NCBI GenBank assembly: GCA_021791935.1
Contig: JAJYVR010000002.1
Span: 1-38,940, forward strand
From: Acidobacteriota bacterium
Lineage (GTDB): Bacteria; Acidobacteriota; Terriglobia; Terriglobales; Acidobacteriaceae
DNA: 38,940 nt
Direction: 5' to 3'
In this document: one piece after another, positions 9,337 through 19,900 of the stretch
Layout of the letters: the number at the start of each line of letters is the position of its first letter
How positions within the stretch are numbered: the stretch's first letter is position 1
The notes under the pieces: generated by a model
The model's input: the letters and a program-made list of their open reading frames with translations, nothing else
Told to the model about the DNA's origin: nothing
Databases searched by the model: none
Translations under genes and position numbers: made by a program

Positions 9337-10560
9337 CTAGATGCGAACGAAGATTTTGTTCTTGTACATCCAATAGAGGACCAGCCAGTAAACTCCCAGC
9401 GTCAGCGACCCAAGCACAATCGGCTCAAGAGCGCTCCCAAAGATGTTCAGCACGCGTACTCCCAGGTGGATGCGGAGGCTGCTCTCCACAAAGTTTCGAG
9501 AGAGTTCCGCAATGACATAGGCCGTGATGGAATTCATGCCAATGACCGCCAAAGGAAACGCCAGGCGCGTCTGCTTTTTTGCGTCGACAACCCAGGAGAA
9601 GGCGGCCAGGAACAGAAAACACACGCCGCCGCTGAACAGGGTCCACGCCGGTGTCCATACCCGCTTCACAATCGGGCAGATCCCTGTGTAGTGCAGCAAC
9701 AGCCCGCCACCGATCAATGCCGCAGCGGCGATGAGAAATTTGCGAAAGGGAATCTCTGGAGCGCTTGCAATCAACCAGCGGCCGGCGGCCAGTCCCAGCA
9801 GCATCGTGCCCAGGGTAGGAATAAAACTCAGCGTCAGGTATCCGCCGTCATTAAAGACAAAGGGGCTGGTGCGAGGAAACAGGTTGAGGAACCATACGTC
9901 GAAGGCCTGGCCAAGATTGCTGTTCTTGTTCCAGTGCGCCGCGAAGCCATGCAGCAGGTGCGGATACCAGTCGGCGGGAACACCCACGGACGCATACGGA
10001 AAATTCGGGCCCGGAGCGGGATAGAGGGCCCACGCCAACCAATAGCCGAAGAGAATGACCCCCAGCGCAGTCCATTGCCAGCGCGGGCGGACAAACGTCA
10101 GCAGAAACGCGAACGTATATCCCAGCCCGATCTGGGTCAACGTGTCCTCGAACGTAAAGTAGGTGGAGGTGCTGTCAACCGATCGCAGGAAAATTCCGAG
10201 GGCAACCAGAAGAAAGCTGCGCCAAACGGTGTGCGCCAGCATGTGCTGGAAGCTCTCGCCCTTGCGACGGCGGCTGCGCAATGAATACGGCAGCGCAACG
10301 CCAACCAGGAACGTAAAAGACGGCTGGATCGTGTCGTGGAGACTCATCCCGACCCACTCGACGTGCGTCTGGTTGAACGCCAGGATGTGCCAGAAAAGGC
10401 TTTGCGGGAAGGATTGCGCCACCTTTGCAAAGCGGAGAACTTCGGCCATCATCAGCAACATGACCAGCCCGCGATAGGCGTCCACCGCAACGTTGCGTTG
10501 CGGTAACGGTTGCACCGCATGACTTGAATCGCTCACTCCTCTGACCTCCGCAGACCGCAT
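9337..10560 (-). CDS. DUF5009/acyltransferase-like multi-TM membrane protein (heparan-alpha-glucosaminide N-acetyltransferase-like)
   Basis: VDAYRGLVMLLMMAEV, HVEWVGMSLHDTIQPSFTFLVGVALPYS and multiple hydrophobic segments. Confidence 0.8.
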   Translation of the reverse strand: MRSAEVRGVSDSSHAVQPLPQRNVAVDAYRGLVMLLMMAEVLRFAKVAQSFPQSLFWHILAFNQTHVEWVGMSLHDTIQPSFTFLVGVALPYSLRSRRRKGESFQHMLAHTVWRSFLLVALGIFLRSVDSTSTYFTFEDTLTQIGLGYTFAFLLTFVRPRWQWTALGVILFGYWLAWALYPAPGPNFPYASVGVPADWYPHLLHGFAAHWNKNSNLGQAFDVWFLNLFPRTSPFVFNDGGYLTLSFIPTLGTMLLGLAAGRWLIASAPEIPFRKFLIAAAALIGGGLLLHYTGICPIVKRVWTPAWTLFSGGVCFLFLAAFSWVVDAKKQTRLAFPLAVIGMNSITAYVIAELSRNFVESSLRIHLGVRVLNIFGSALEPIVLGSLTLGVYWLVLYWMYKNKIFVRI

Positions 10561-10751
10561 TTCGATAATTCAAGATACCAGCTAAAAGAACCGCGCCTGA
10601 CTTCGCTGCAGTTTTTGGCCTGTTTGCAACCAGGAGCAAAACTTCTATGGCACTTAGACAGCGCATTGCACAGAATGATACTAGGATTGAAGTGTCTGGA
10701 GCGCCCGTGCGTCTTTCGCAGCAGAAACAAATCCGCAACTCGTCCATATCA

Positions 10752-11510
10752 ATGGCTTACGTTTGTCTCGGCTTTTTTCTCGCCCTGCCGGTCGTCGCCA
10801 GCGCGCAGCAAAATACCACGACAGCGCAAAACGTGCAGCGTGGAATGACCCAATTTCAGCAGTCGTGCGCGGTCTGTCATGGTACAAGGGCGACAGGAGG
10901 CATGGGGCCGGATTTGCTGGAATCCTCTCTCGTGCGCCACGACAAGAATGGCGATCTGATCGGCAACGTCATCCAGGAGGGACGTGTCGACAAAGGAATG
11001 CCGGCATTTCCCATGATGAGCCAAACCGATATCTCCGACATTGCCGCGTATCTTCATGCTCGCATCGAAGTGACCAGCAGCGTGGAGTCGGAGGGGCCTG
11101 TCGGCGGCTATTCGCTGAAAGACCTTCTCATCGGAAACGCGGAGGCCGGCAAGCAATATTTCTATGGAGCCGGCAAGTGTTCAACCTGCCACTCTCCTAC
11201 GGGGGATCTCGCCGGAATCGCGAAGAAATATTCCCCTGCAGACCTGGAGTCGCGGTTTCTCGATCCGCCAACCGACAACGTCACAGCCACCGTATCCTTG
11301 CCCTCCGGTCAAAAGGTCAAAGGCAAATTGCTTCATCTGGATGGCTTTTACGTCGCGCTTCGAAATGAAGAAGGAGACTATCAATCCTGGCCCTTGCAGC
11401 AGGTGAACGTCCAGGTGACGGACCCACTCGCTGCGCATCGGGAATTGCTGCAAACGTATACCGACAAGGACATTCATAATGTTTTTTCGTACCTTGAAAC
11501 GCTCAAGTAG
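10752..11510 (+). CDS. Secreted diheme cytochrome c
   Basis: Start chosen at MAYVCLGFFLALPVVASAQQ; CAVCH and CSTCH motifs in two cytochrome c segments. Confidence 0.82.
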   Translation: MAYVCLGFFLALPVVASAQQNTTTAQNVQRGMTQFQQSCAVCHGTRATGGMGPDLLESSLVRHDKNGDLIGNVIQEGRVDKGMPAFPMMSQTDISDIAAYLHARIEVTSSVESEGPVGGYSLKDLLIGNAEAGKQYFYGAGKCSTCHSPTGDLAGIAKKYSPADLESRFLDPPTDNVTATVSLPSGQKVKGKLLHLDGFYVALRNEEGDYQSWPLQQVNVQVTDPLAAHRELLQTYTDKDIHNVFSYLETLK

Positions 11511-13077
11511 CGCCGCGACCGTAGGATTTCTGCTGTTGGCGAGTCCAGGCTATCTGTTTGCGCAAAATTCCACGGCGAAGAAATCCATTTCGTACGTGGG
11601 TGCGTCCTGGCCCACCTTCAACGGAGATACTTCGGGCAGACGGTATAGCTCTTTATCGCAGATCGACAAGGCAAACGTGCATTCCTTGAAGCTGGCATGG
11701 GCATTCCAGACCCACGCCGCGACGCTGAAATCGACGCCGCTGGAAATCGGAGGAGTTTTGTACTTCACCGTGCCCGACCACTTGTGGGCGATCGACGCCA
11801 AAACAGGAGAAAAAATCTGGGAATTTCGGCGCGACTCTCAGGGCGACCATCTCGGTCAACGAGGAGTGGCTTTCTACAACGGCCGTATCTATTTTGGAAC
11901 GCCGGACGCGCATCTGTTCTGCCTGGATGCGCGGAATGGAAAGAAAATCTGGGACGTCACCGTCGCCGACGTCGCATTCGGCTACTACATCAGTGTCGCC
12001 CCGCTCATCGTCAAAGGGCTGGTTGTCCTCGGCGCTTCAGGCGATTCGTCGAATGTGCCTCACTACATCGAAGCTCTCGATTGGAAAACAGGAAAGGCGG
12101 TCTGGAAGACTTCCGTCCTGCCGAAACCGGGCACGCCTGCCGCCCGCACATGGCCGAATGATCAGGCCATGCGCAACGGAGGAGGCGCAGCCTGGATGAC
12201 AGGTACCTACGATCCGGACCTCAATTTGATTTATTGGGGCACCGGCAATCCGCACCCGGTAGACGACGGCCTGGGTAGAGCGGGCGCCAACTTATATACA
12301 TGCTCCATCCTTGCCCTCAATGCAGATACTGGAGCCATCGTCTGGTACTTCCAGGCATCTCCGCATGACACGCACGATTGGGACGCGGTCCAGACGCCGG
12401 TGCTGTTCAATGCGAAATTCAAGGGCCAGCCCCGAGAATTGCTCGCCCAAGCAAGCCGCAACGGCTACTTTTTTGTGCTGGATCGAAAGACCGGGAAAAA
12501 CCTGCTCACGGTCCCATACGTTCCCACCAACTGGGCCGAAGGCATCGACGCAAATGGCAGCCCCATTCCCAATCCGGCCAAGGAACCGCAACCTGCCGGC
12601 GGGCTTGTGAAAATGGGAGCGGATGGCGCGACCGTCTGGATGTCGCCCAGCTTCGATCCTGAAACAGGACTGTTCTACATCAATGCCATGGAAGGCTATA
12701 CCTGCTGGTACCTCGCACTGAACAAGCATGGTCAGCCCAAGGACCACCAGGGCGGCGGTTACCTTCAATTGACCCTCAAATCTGCCCTGCTGGCGGTGGA
12801 TTACAAAACCGGGAAAATTCGCTGGCGCCGGCCGAGCGGCAATGGGCCACTGAACGCGGGCATTTTGACGACAGCGGGACACGTCTTGTTCACCGCGGAC
12901 GCCTCCGGCAATGTGCTGGCGCTCGATCCGTTGGGCGGCCGCGTCCTGTGGCATACTCGGCCCGGAGGCGATGTGGACGACGCCGCTCCGATGACGTATC
13001 AGCTCGACGGAACTCAATACGTTGTCACGGGAGTTGATGGTGTCATGTACGCGTGGAGCTTGACGGGGAGTTTATGA
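11479..13077 (+). CDS. PQQ-dependent dehydrogenase-like beta-propeller protein
   Basis: WPTFNGDTSGRRYSSLSQI, repeated W-motif propeller blades (GEKIWEF, GKKIWDV, GKAVWKT), YWGTGNPHP, HDTHDWDAVQTPVLF; overlaps the preceding cytochrome by 32 bp. Confidence 0.87.
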   Translation: MFFRTLKRSSSAATVGFLLLASPGYLFAQNSTAKKSISYVGASWPTFNGDTSGRRYSSLSQIDKANVHSLKLAWAFQTHAATLKSTPLEIGGVLYFTVPDHLWAIDAKTGEKIWEFRRDSQGDHLGQRGVAFYNGRIYFGTPDAHLFCLDARNGKKIWDVTVADVAFGYYISVAPLIVKGLVVLGASGDSSNVPHYIEALDWKTGKAVWKTSVLPKPGTPAARTWPNDQAMRNGGGAAWMTGTYDPDLNLIYWGTGNPHPVDDGLGRAGANLYTCSILALNADTGAIVWYFQASPHDTHDWDAVQTPVLFNAKFKGQPRELLAQASRNGYFFVLDRKTGKNLLTVPYVPTNWAEGIDANGSPIPNPAKEPQPAGGLVKMGADGATVWMSPSFDPETGLFYINAMEGYTCWYLALNKHGQPKDHQGGGYLQLTLKSALLAVDYKTGKIRWRRPSGNGPLNAGILTTAGHVLFTADASGNVLALDPLGGRVLWHTRPGGDVDDAAPMTYQLDGTQYVVTGVDGVMYAWSLTGSL

Positions 13078-13805
13078 AGCGAGGCAATCGAATGTGCAAA
13101 TCAAGAGGCGCGCGTATCCCGATTTTGTTTTTTGCCGCAGTCTGTCTAGTTGTTTTTTGCGCTGCCGGCGAATCGGCGGAATCGCAGTGCGGCGGCCCGC
13201 ATCCAGCGACCATTTCCATTCAACATAACTTTGCCGCCGGCAGCCTGAAGGCATGGGACATGCCGTTCCCTGAAGATTGGGAGATTCTTCAGCAGGGAGG
13301 TCTCCACTACCTGCACATGAAGCGCAATCGTGAACCCCTGGTGCCTCGCCGCCCCATGCAATTTGTGCGGCTCAAAGGCATCGAGGTCGGCAGTTTTACT
13401 CTCGACGTCAACGTGCGCCGCGCCGGCGGCTCCATGATCGTCGTGTTCAACTATGTCGACACGCTTCACTTCTATTATGTTCATCTGTCCGAAAATCCCG
13501 GCACCCAGATTTCCGTCCATAACGGCATCTTTATTGTGAACGGCGGGCCTCGATATCGGATCGCCGGTTTGGAGGCAACTCCTGCGCTGCCGGATCGTTC
13601 CTGGCACAATGTTCGCATTGTGCGCAATGCACGCACAGGCTCCATCCAGGTCTTTCTGGACAAGCAACCTCAACCAAAATTTTTTGTCATCGACCGTACC
13701 TTCACCTGCGGCCAGATAGGTCTGGGGTCCTTCGATGAAACCGGCGACTTCGCCCAGTTCCGGCTGCAGTCCAGGGATGCCCAGCTCTCTGCCGCCGCGA
13801 AGTGA
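13074..13805 (+). CDS. Secreted concanavalin/LamG-like protein, DUF1080-like fold suspected
   Basis: Signal peptide; FTLDVNVRR, YVHLSENPG, WHNVRIVRNARTGSIQVFLD, CGQIGLGSFDETGDF; start ATG overlaps the upstream stop (ATGA). Confidence 0.65.
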   Translation: MKRGNRMCKSRGARIPILFFAAVCLVVFCAAGESAESQCGGPHPATISIQHNFAAGSLKAWDMPFPEDWEILQQGGLHYLHMKRNREPLVPRRPMQFVRLKGIEVGSFTLDVNVRRAGGSMIVVFNYVDTLHFYYVHLSENPGTQISVHNGIFIVNGGPRYRIAGLEATPALPDRSWHNVRIVRNARTGSIQVFLDKQPQPKFFVIDRTFTCGQIGLGSFDETGDFAQFRLQSRDAQLSAAAK

Positions 13806-13831
13806 CGCGCGAAAATGTTACACCGCTCGCG

Positions 13832-14598
13832 CTAAGCGAAGCCGTTCGGCTGGTTGAGCGCGCCGATATGCGCATGCTCGTCGATAAAGAGACGGCCTGC
13901 GTTCAGTGCTTTGCGGTCAAGTTCCAGCAGGTCGAGTTTCTTTACCTTGTCCTGCAGCACGCTCCATGCGGTGCCCGGGGCCAGACACTCGGTCTCCCCC
14001 AGCAACGCGCCCATCATCACAATGTTGGCCACCTTGGTCGAGCCGAGTTTATCCGCGATCTCCGAAGCTGGAATCCCGCCCCATCTCGCTGGACTTCAAG
14101 CGCCTTGCGAATCGCCCACCGCGCTTTCATAATGTTTTTGCCATCGGAAAGCGCCACCCGCTCGATGTAGATCGGCGCTTCCAGCGCGGCCAGCAGTTCC
14201 GCCATGTGCAGCGGGTAGCCTTCATTGGACGGCCGACGTCCCCACGGAGAGGTCGTGCTCTTTTCTCCGATCAGGGTGGTTGGCGCCATCTGCCCGCCGG
14301 TCATGCCATAGATTCCGTTGTTCACAAAAAAGACGGTGATTTTTTCCCCGCGATTCGCGGCGTGCACCATTTCCGCAGTGCCGATGGCCGCCAGGTCGCC
14401 GTCTCCTTGATAGGAAATTACCATTCGACCCGGACACGATCGCTTGATCGCAGATGCTGTGGCCGGCGCGCGGCCATGCGCCACCTGCACATTGCCCACA
14501 TCGAAGTAGCTCATCTCATAGCGCGGCTCCGCCTCTTGCGCGCGAAGATACTGGGCCTCCATTTTGCGCTCGTGATCTTCCAATCCGTCGGGTCCTTA
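13832..14598 (-). pseudogene. Collapsed 2-oxoacid:ferredoxin oxidoreductase operon relic (alpha, beta and gamma subunit pieces)
   Basis: Minus strand: short alpha-like piece ([27 protein letters not shown]), beta core ([70 protein letters not shown]), then in another frame a gamma C-terminus ([31 protein letters not shown]). Confidence 0.8.
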
Positions 14599-14640
14599 GT
14601 CTGTATTGACACGCCACAGTCCGCAACGTTACGGCTCTCT

Positions 14641-14767
14641 CGCCGAATTCACTTAGCTGCAACCTTCATGTATCTTGCTGTTCATGGAGTCCTGCGCCAT
14701 TCCGGGGAATGCGGAAGTCCAGGAACCGGTAGATTTGCGCCGCCGTCGAGCGCCGCAACACAAGGAG
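14641..14767 (+). promoter_or_regulatory. 5' leader element, copy B, upstream of phospholipase C gene
   Basis: 23-nt (14642-14664) and 27-nt (14665-14691) blocks identical to the reverse complement of 22321-22343 and 22288-22314; extended similarity runs to the AAGGAG ribosome-binding site. Confidence 0.75.
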
Positions 14768-14776
14768 AAGAATCCA

Positions 14777-16213
14777 GTGTCGATTGGATCGGATTTCGAT
14801 AGCAACAAAGCTGGGTTGCGGCCCTTTTCCGGCTTCGTCATTCTTCTGTGCTTGATGATTATGCTGGCCCTGATTGCTCCGGTCGCACTATTTTCTCAAA
14901 GCGCGGCTAAGCCGGAGAGCCGTACTTCTTCTGCCATTCCCGGCAGCGAGAAAATAGAACATGTCGTTTGGATCATTCAAGAGAACCATTCTTTCGACAA
15001 TTATTTTGGCACCTTTCCCGGCGCCGATGGCATCCCTCCCTCGACGTGTCTTCCTAAAATGCCGGGCGATCAGGACTGCGTGAGACCTTTTCATATGCCT
15101 GCGGGGCAGCCGCTGCTCGATCTCGAACATAGCTGGGAAACTGCTCATGCCTCGTACAATCTCGGCACCATGAACGGCTTTGTCTGGGCGGAAGGTTCGC
15201 CCTATACGATGGGCTATTACGATGAGCGGGACATTCCTAACTATTGGAAGTATGCGCGCAACTATACGCTCTGCGACCGGTTTTTCTCCTCTGAGATGAC
15301 GGGCAGTTCTCCCAATCACGTTTTCACGGTGGCCGCCCAGTCGGGAGAGATCAACAACATCGGCTCCCTCAAACAAGTTGAAAATCAACTGGACGATGAC
15401 GACGGTTTCAATTTTGCTTCCATTGTCCGCCGGTTCCGGGGCACGGGCGTCTCCTGGAAGTATTACGTCGAGACGCAGCCGCTTCCGCCTGGCGACAAGG
15501 GGAATGCAAGACTGGCTCATTTGGCCTATCCGGACCCCAAAGAACTGACTTTATGGAACCCGTTACCCGGTTTTAAGGGGATACGGGACAATCCCGCCGA
15601 TATGGCCCGTCTTGTCCCGTTGCAACAATACTTCACCGACCTGAAAACCGGATCGCTCCCTCAGGTTTCATGGATCATTCCCGATTTCCAGGACAGTGAG
15701 CATCCACCCGAACCATTGGCCCAGGGTATGTGGTATGTCACTCGGGCCGTCAATGCACTGATGCAGAGCCCGTACTGGAAGAATACCGTTATCGTTCTTA
15801 CCTGGGACGATTACGGCGGTTTCTACGATCATGTCCCACCGCCGGAAGTGGACGCTTACGGCTACGGCCCCCGCGTGCCGACGATCGTCATCTCCCCGTA
15901 CGCCAAGCAGCATTATGTCTCCCACGAGACGTACGATTTCACATCGGTCCTAAAATTTATAGAACAGCGCTGGAACCTTCAACATCTCACTGCTCGCGAT
16001 GATCGTGCGAATGACATGGCCGATGTTTTTGACTTCGATCAACCGCCTGCTTCGCCGCTCGTGATCCCGGTTCCGCCCGGTATTCGATCCCATCTGCTGC
16101 CAGTACATATCACCTATCCGCCCTCGGTCGAACTGCCTCATCAGCAAGGAGTGAGTATCCGCGGGACCCAGGCAGTCCCTTACATCCCATCTTCTCCCCC
16201 AAAGAAGAACTGA
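14777..16213 (+). CDS. Phosphoesterase / phospholipase C (acid phosphatase AcpA-like)
   Basis: [46 protein letters not shown]; likely GTG start 9 nt after AAGGAG. Confidence 0.9.
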   Translation: MSIGSDFDSNKAGLRPFSGFVILLCLMIMLALIAPVALFSQSAAKPESRTSSAIPGSEKIEHVVWIIQENHSFDNYFGTFPGADGIPPSTCLPKMPGDQDCVRPFHMPAGQPLLDLEHSWETAHASYNLGTMNGFVWAEGSPYTMGYYDERDIPNYWKYARNYTLCDRFFSSEMTGSSPNHVFTVAAQSGEINNIGSLKQVENQLDDDDGFNFASIVRRFRGTGVSWKYYVETQPLPPGDKGNARLAHLAYPDPKELTLWNPLPGFKGIRDNPADMARLVPLQQYFTDLKTGSLPQVSWIIPDFQDSEHPPEPLAQGMWYVTRAVNALMQSPYWKNTVIVLTWDDYGGFYDHVPPPEVDAYGYGPRVPTIVISPYAKQHYVSHETYDFTSVLKFIEQRWNLQHLTARDDRANDMADVFDFDQPPASPLVIPVPPGIRSHLLPVHITYPPSVELPHQQGVSIRGTQAVPYIPSSPPKKN

Positions 16214-16360
16214 TGTCCTTGCGGCCAGTCCAGAAGAGGCACCGTTGAGGGAAATCGATGAAATCCTGCCCTTGCCATCGGGTGGATGGAGGATGGCGGT
16301 GGCCGATGTCACCGGCGAAGAGGGTGCAATGGATGGCGAAATTGGCTGCGGCGGCAGAGT

Positions 16361-16939
16361 CTAGCGACGGCGACCGATCCAGAAACCTGCGACCCCCGCC
16401 AGCGCCAATGCCAACAGTGGAAGCACGGATTTGGGAGGGACCCAGCCGGGACCACTGCCGAAGAAGGAGTCAGCCTTGGGAACATCGGGTTCTTTGCCGA
16501 ACGCGTCCGCGACAGCGGCGATGGTGGCCAGCGTCCGGCGGCTGTTGCGACTGCTCATGCGTTGCAGGGATTTCAAGATCGACGGCGGCTCGCAACCCGG
16601 CGCTCCTTCTCGGCACTGATTCTCCGTGATGGCGTTGGCAACGGCATCCACCTTTTCCGGATCGAGGTTTGCGAATATGCGCGACAAGGCGAGAAAATTG
16701 CGCATCGCGCGAATTCCTTCGGGTGTGTTGGCGAAATCGGAGGCTTTGTCGACGATGGCGTCACCGGCTCCAATCGCGCCGCGCAGCAGGTCGAGTATGC
16801 CGTGGTCCTGCGCCTGCTGCAGCACCTGATAGGCGGCCAGCACGGCCTGCGCGTGTTGCACTGGAGCATTCTCCACTTTGGCGCGCAGTTCTTCCTGCTC
16901 GTCGCGATGCGGCGTGTAGGTACGAATCGGCTGGGCCAT
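16361..16939 (-). CDS. DUF1641 domain protein, formate dehydrogenase partner, C-terminal hydrophobic tail
   Basis: ILDLLRGAIGAGDAIVDKASDFANTPEGIRAMRNFLALSRIFANLDPEKVDAV; just downstream of the formate dehydrogenase gene; tail SVLPLLALALAGVAGFWIGRRR. Confidence 0.8.
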   Translation of the reverse strand: MAQPIRTYTPHRDEQEELRAKVENAPVQHAQAVLAAYQVLQQAQDHGILDLLRGAIGAGDAIVDKASDFANTPEGIRAMRNFLALSRIFANLDPEKVDAVANAITENQCREGAPGCEPPSILKSLQRMSSRNSRRTLATIAAVADAFGKEPDVPKADSFFGSGPGWVPPKSVLPLLALALAGVAGFWIGRRR

Positions 16940-16952
16940 GGCATTCTCCTGT

Positions 16953-19900
16953 CTACACCTGCGTGTTGGCGATTTGCGCCAATTTGTCGTCCGGCGCGGT
17001 GCCGGGCAAACGATAATCGCTGCGCTGCCACTTGCGCTCGACCTCGACTCCATTTTGCGGCGTGGGATGGCCGAAGCGGAAATTGATTCTTGGCAGCGGG
17101 CTTTCTCCCTGCTCCGCCAGCGGAATCATTTGCACCGTGGTCTCTTTGTACGCTGGCGTGTGCGTGGCGCGATCGACTCCAGCACCGGTGAGTCGATTCA
17201 CAGGCTGCTCGGTTGAGTTGAGCGGCAGGTAGATTTGTTTGCCTTGGACGCGGTCGGTGACCAGAACACGCACCCTGACCTGACCATATTTCGAGCGCAG
17301 GCGGACCCATCGGCCGGTTTCGACGCCCCGCTCCGCAGCAAGCTCTGGAGAAATCTCCACCCACGTATTTGGCGTCTCTTCCATGATTCCTGGGGATCGG
17401 AAGGTCATGTTGCCGACTTCAAAATGCTCCAGCAGTCGTCCGTTATTCAGATGCAGATCGAATTCGTCGCTGACCTGTTCGCACGGCTCAATCCATTCCA
17501 GCGGATAGAATTTCGCCTTGCCGTCGGGGAACGGAAATTTCTCCGTAAAGAGAAGAGGCTGATCGGAACCATCCGCAGCCACCGGCCACTGCAACGATTT
17601 GTAGCCTTCGAGTCGCCGATAATTGACCCCGGCAAAAAGAGGGGTCAGCGACGCCACTTCGTCCATCACTTGCGACGGGTGGCTGTAATTCCAGTTCGCA
17701 CCCAGCGCGTTGGCAATGTCCTGAATGATGCGCCAGTCCGGTTTGCTTTCGCCCAACGGCTCGAAGACTTGATACAGCCGCTGAATGCGGCGTTCGGTGT
17801 TGGTGAAGGTGCCATCTTTTTCCAGGCTCGGGCTGGCCGGCAGCACCACATCGGCATAGCGGGCCGTCTCGCTGAGGATGACTTCCTGCACCACCAGAAA
17901 TTCAAGCTTCTCCAAAGCGTCGCGGACATCGTTTTCATTGGCATCGGAGGCGATGGTGTCTTCGCCCTTCAGATACATCGCTTTCAGTTTTCCCTGATGG
18001 ATGGCGTCGATCATCTGGCGATTGTCGAGGCCGGTGTCGGTCGGCATCTTCACGTTCCATGCCTGCTCGAAACGGGCGATCGCCTCCGGATCGTCCACCT
18101 TTTGGTAGCCGGAGAGGATGTTCGGCATGGAACCGAAGTCGCTGGCCCCCTGAACGTTATTGTGGCCGCGCAGCGGGTAAGCGCCGGTACCGGTGCGCAT
18201 ATAGTTGCCGGTGAGCAGCAGCAAATTGGAAATTGCCGTGGACGTGTCCGAGCCGCCGCAGTGTTGCGTGACGCCCATCGCCCACAGAATGCAAACGCTG
18301 CTTGCCTGCGCAATTTCCCGCGCGACCTGCTGCAGTGTGGCGACGGGAATTCCGGTGAGACGCTCCGCATATTCCAACGTGAAGGGAGCCAGGCTGTCGC
18401 GATACTCGGCGAAGCCGTTGACCCAGCGATCGATGAATTCCATCTTCGCGAGGCCGTTGTCGAGGATGTATTTCGCGACGGCGGAGAGCCATACCAGGTC
18501 CGTGCCCGGTCGCGGGCGAAGGAGAATGTCTGCCCGGCGGGCCATTTCGTGCTCACGCAGATCGGCGACGATCAGCCGCTGGCCGCGCAATTTATGCGAC
18601 TGTTTTATCCGCGTCGCCAACACCGGATGGCTCTCCGCCGTGTTGCTGCCGACGATCACGACCAGGCCCGCGGCCTCAATGTCGCGAATGGAACCGCTGT
18701 CGCCGCCATAGCCGACGGTGCGCGAGAGACCCATAGTGGCGGGCGTCTGGCAATAGCGCGAACAGTTATCGATGTTGTTGGTGCCGATGACGGCGCGCGC
18801 CAGCTTCTGCATCAGGAAGTTTTCCTCATTCGTGCATTTTGAGGAAGCAATCAAGCCAATGGCATCGGGGCCGTGCTCGTTCTTAATTGCGGACAGTTTT
18901 TTCGCGATCAGTTGGAGCGCTTCCTGCCAGGCGGCTTCGCGAAATGTTTCTCCGTCGCGAATCAGCGGCTTGGTCAGGCGATCTGCCGCGTTCACATAAT
19001 CCCAGCCGAATTTTCCTTTGACGCAAGTGGAAATGCCGTTGGCGGGGCCCTCTGCCGGCTCAATTTTCAAGATGTGCCGGTCCTTGGTCCAGATGTCGAA
19101 GGAACATCCAACGCCGCAATAGGTGCAGACGGTCTTTGTCCGTTTGACGCGCTGTTCGCGCATGGCGGCTTCCACTTCAGACACGGCAAGAATTGGCCCA
19201 TAGCCGGTTTCGGGCTCGACACCTTTGACGACATCGATCATGTTGTCGAGCGCCTTGCGAGGCAGGCCGGTCAAGTATCCGGCGTGGCCAATCATCGATT
19301 TTTCCATGAGCGCGTTGCAAGGGCACACGGTGACGCAGTGGCCGCAGGAAACGCAACTGGAGCCCGCAACGGTCTCGCCGCCATCCCACAGGACGCGGGG
19401 ATGCTGCGACTGCCAATCGATGGACAGCGTCTCATTCACCTGGACATTCTGGCAGGCCTCCACGCACCGCCCGCACAAAATGCACTGGTCGGGATCGTAG
19501 CGATAGAAGGGATTGCTGTTGTCGACCGGATAGGGCTTGGGAGTGTAGGGGCGCTTCTGGTGTTTCACGTCGAGCAGCGCGGTGGTGTTATGCACGGTGC
19601 AGTTTCCATTGTTGTTATCGCAGATCGTGCAATAGAGCATGTGATTGCCGAGAATGCGGTCGAAGGCTTCGCGCTGGGCGATATCGACCAGTTCCGACTT
19701 GGTGACGACAATCATTCCGTCGGCGACGGGCGTTCCGCAGGCGCGAGCCAGGGACCCGTTGACCTGGACCATGCAGGTGTCGCAAGTTTGGATGGGACCG
19801 AGCTGGGGGTGATAACAGACCTGGGGAACGATTCTGTCGATTCGATTGAGAACATCGACCAGGGGCTCGCCGAGAGCAGCCGCATGGATGACGCCATCGA

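Noticed and set aside
14641-14691. ECF-type promoter (TGCAACC -35 with GTATC -10) in the conserved leader block
   Set aside because: The spacing differs by 6 nt between the two copies and is too short for a normal ECF promoter, so no specific sigma factor is assigned.
14675-14776. N-terminal extension MLFMESC... of the phospholipase C ORF, shared with the rsbU ORF at 22209-22304
   Set aside because: The similarity is nucleotide-level with frame-breaking indels and ends at a ribosome-binding site, so it is better read as a leader than as coding; a short leader peptide is not fully excluded.
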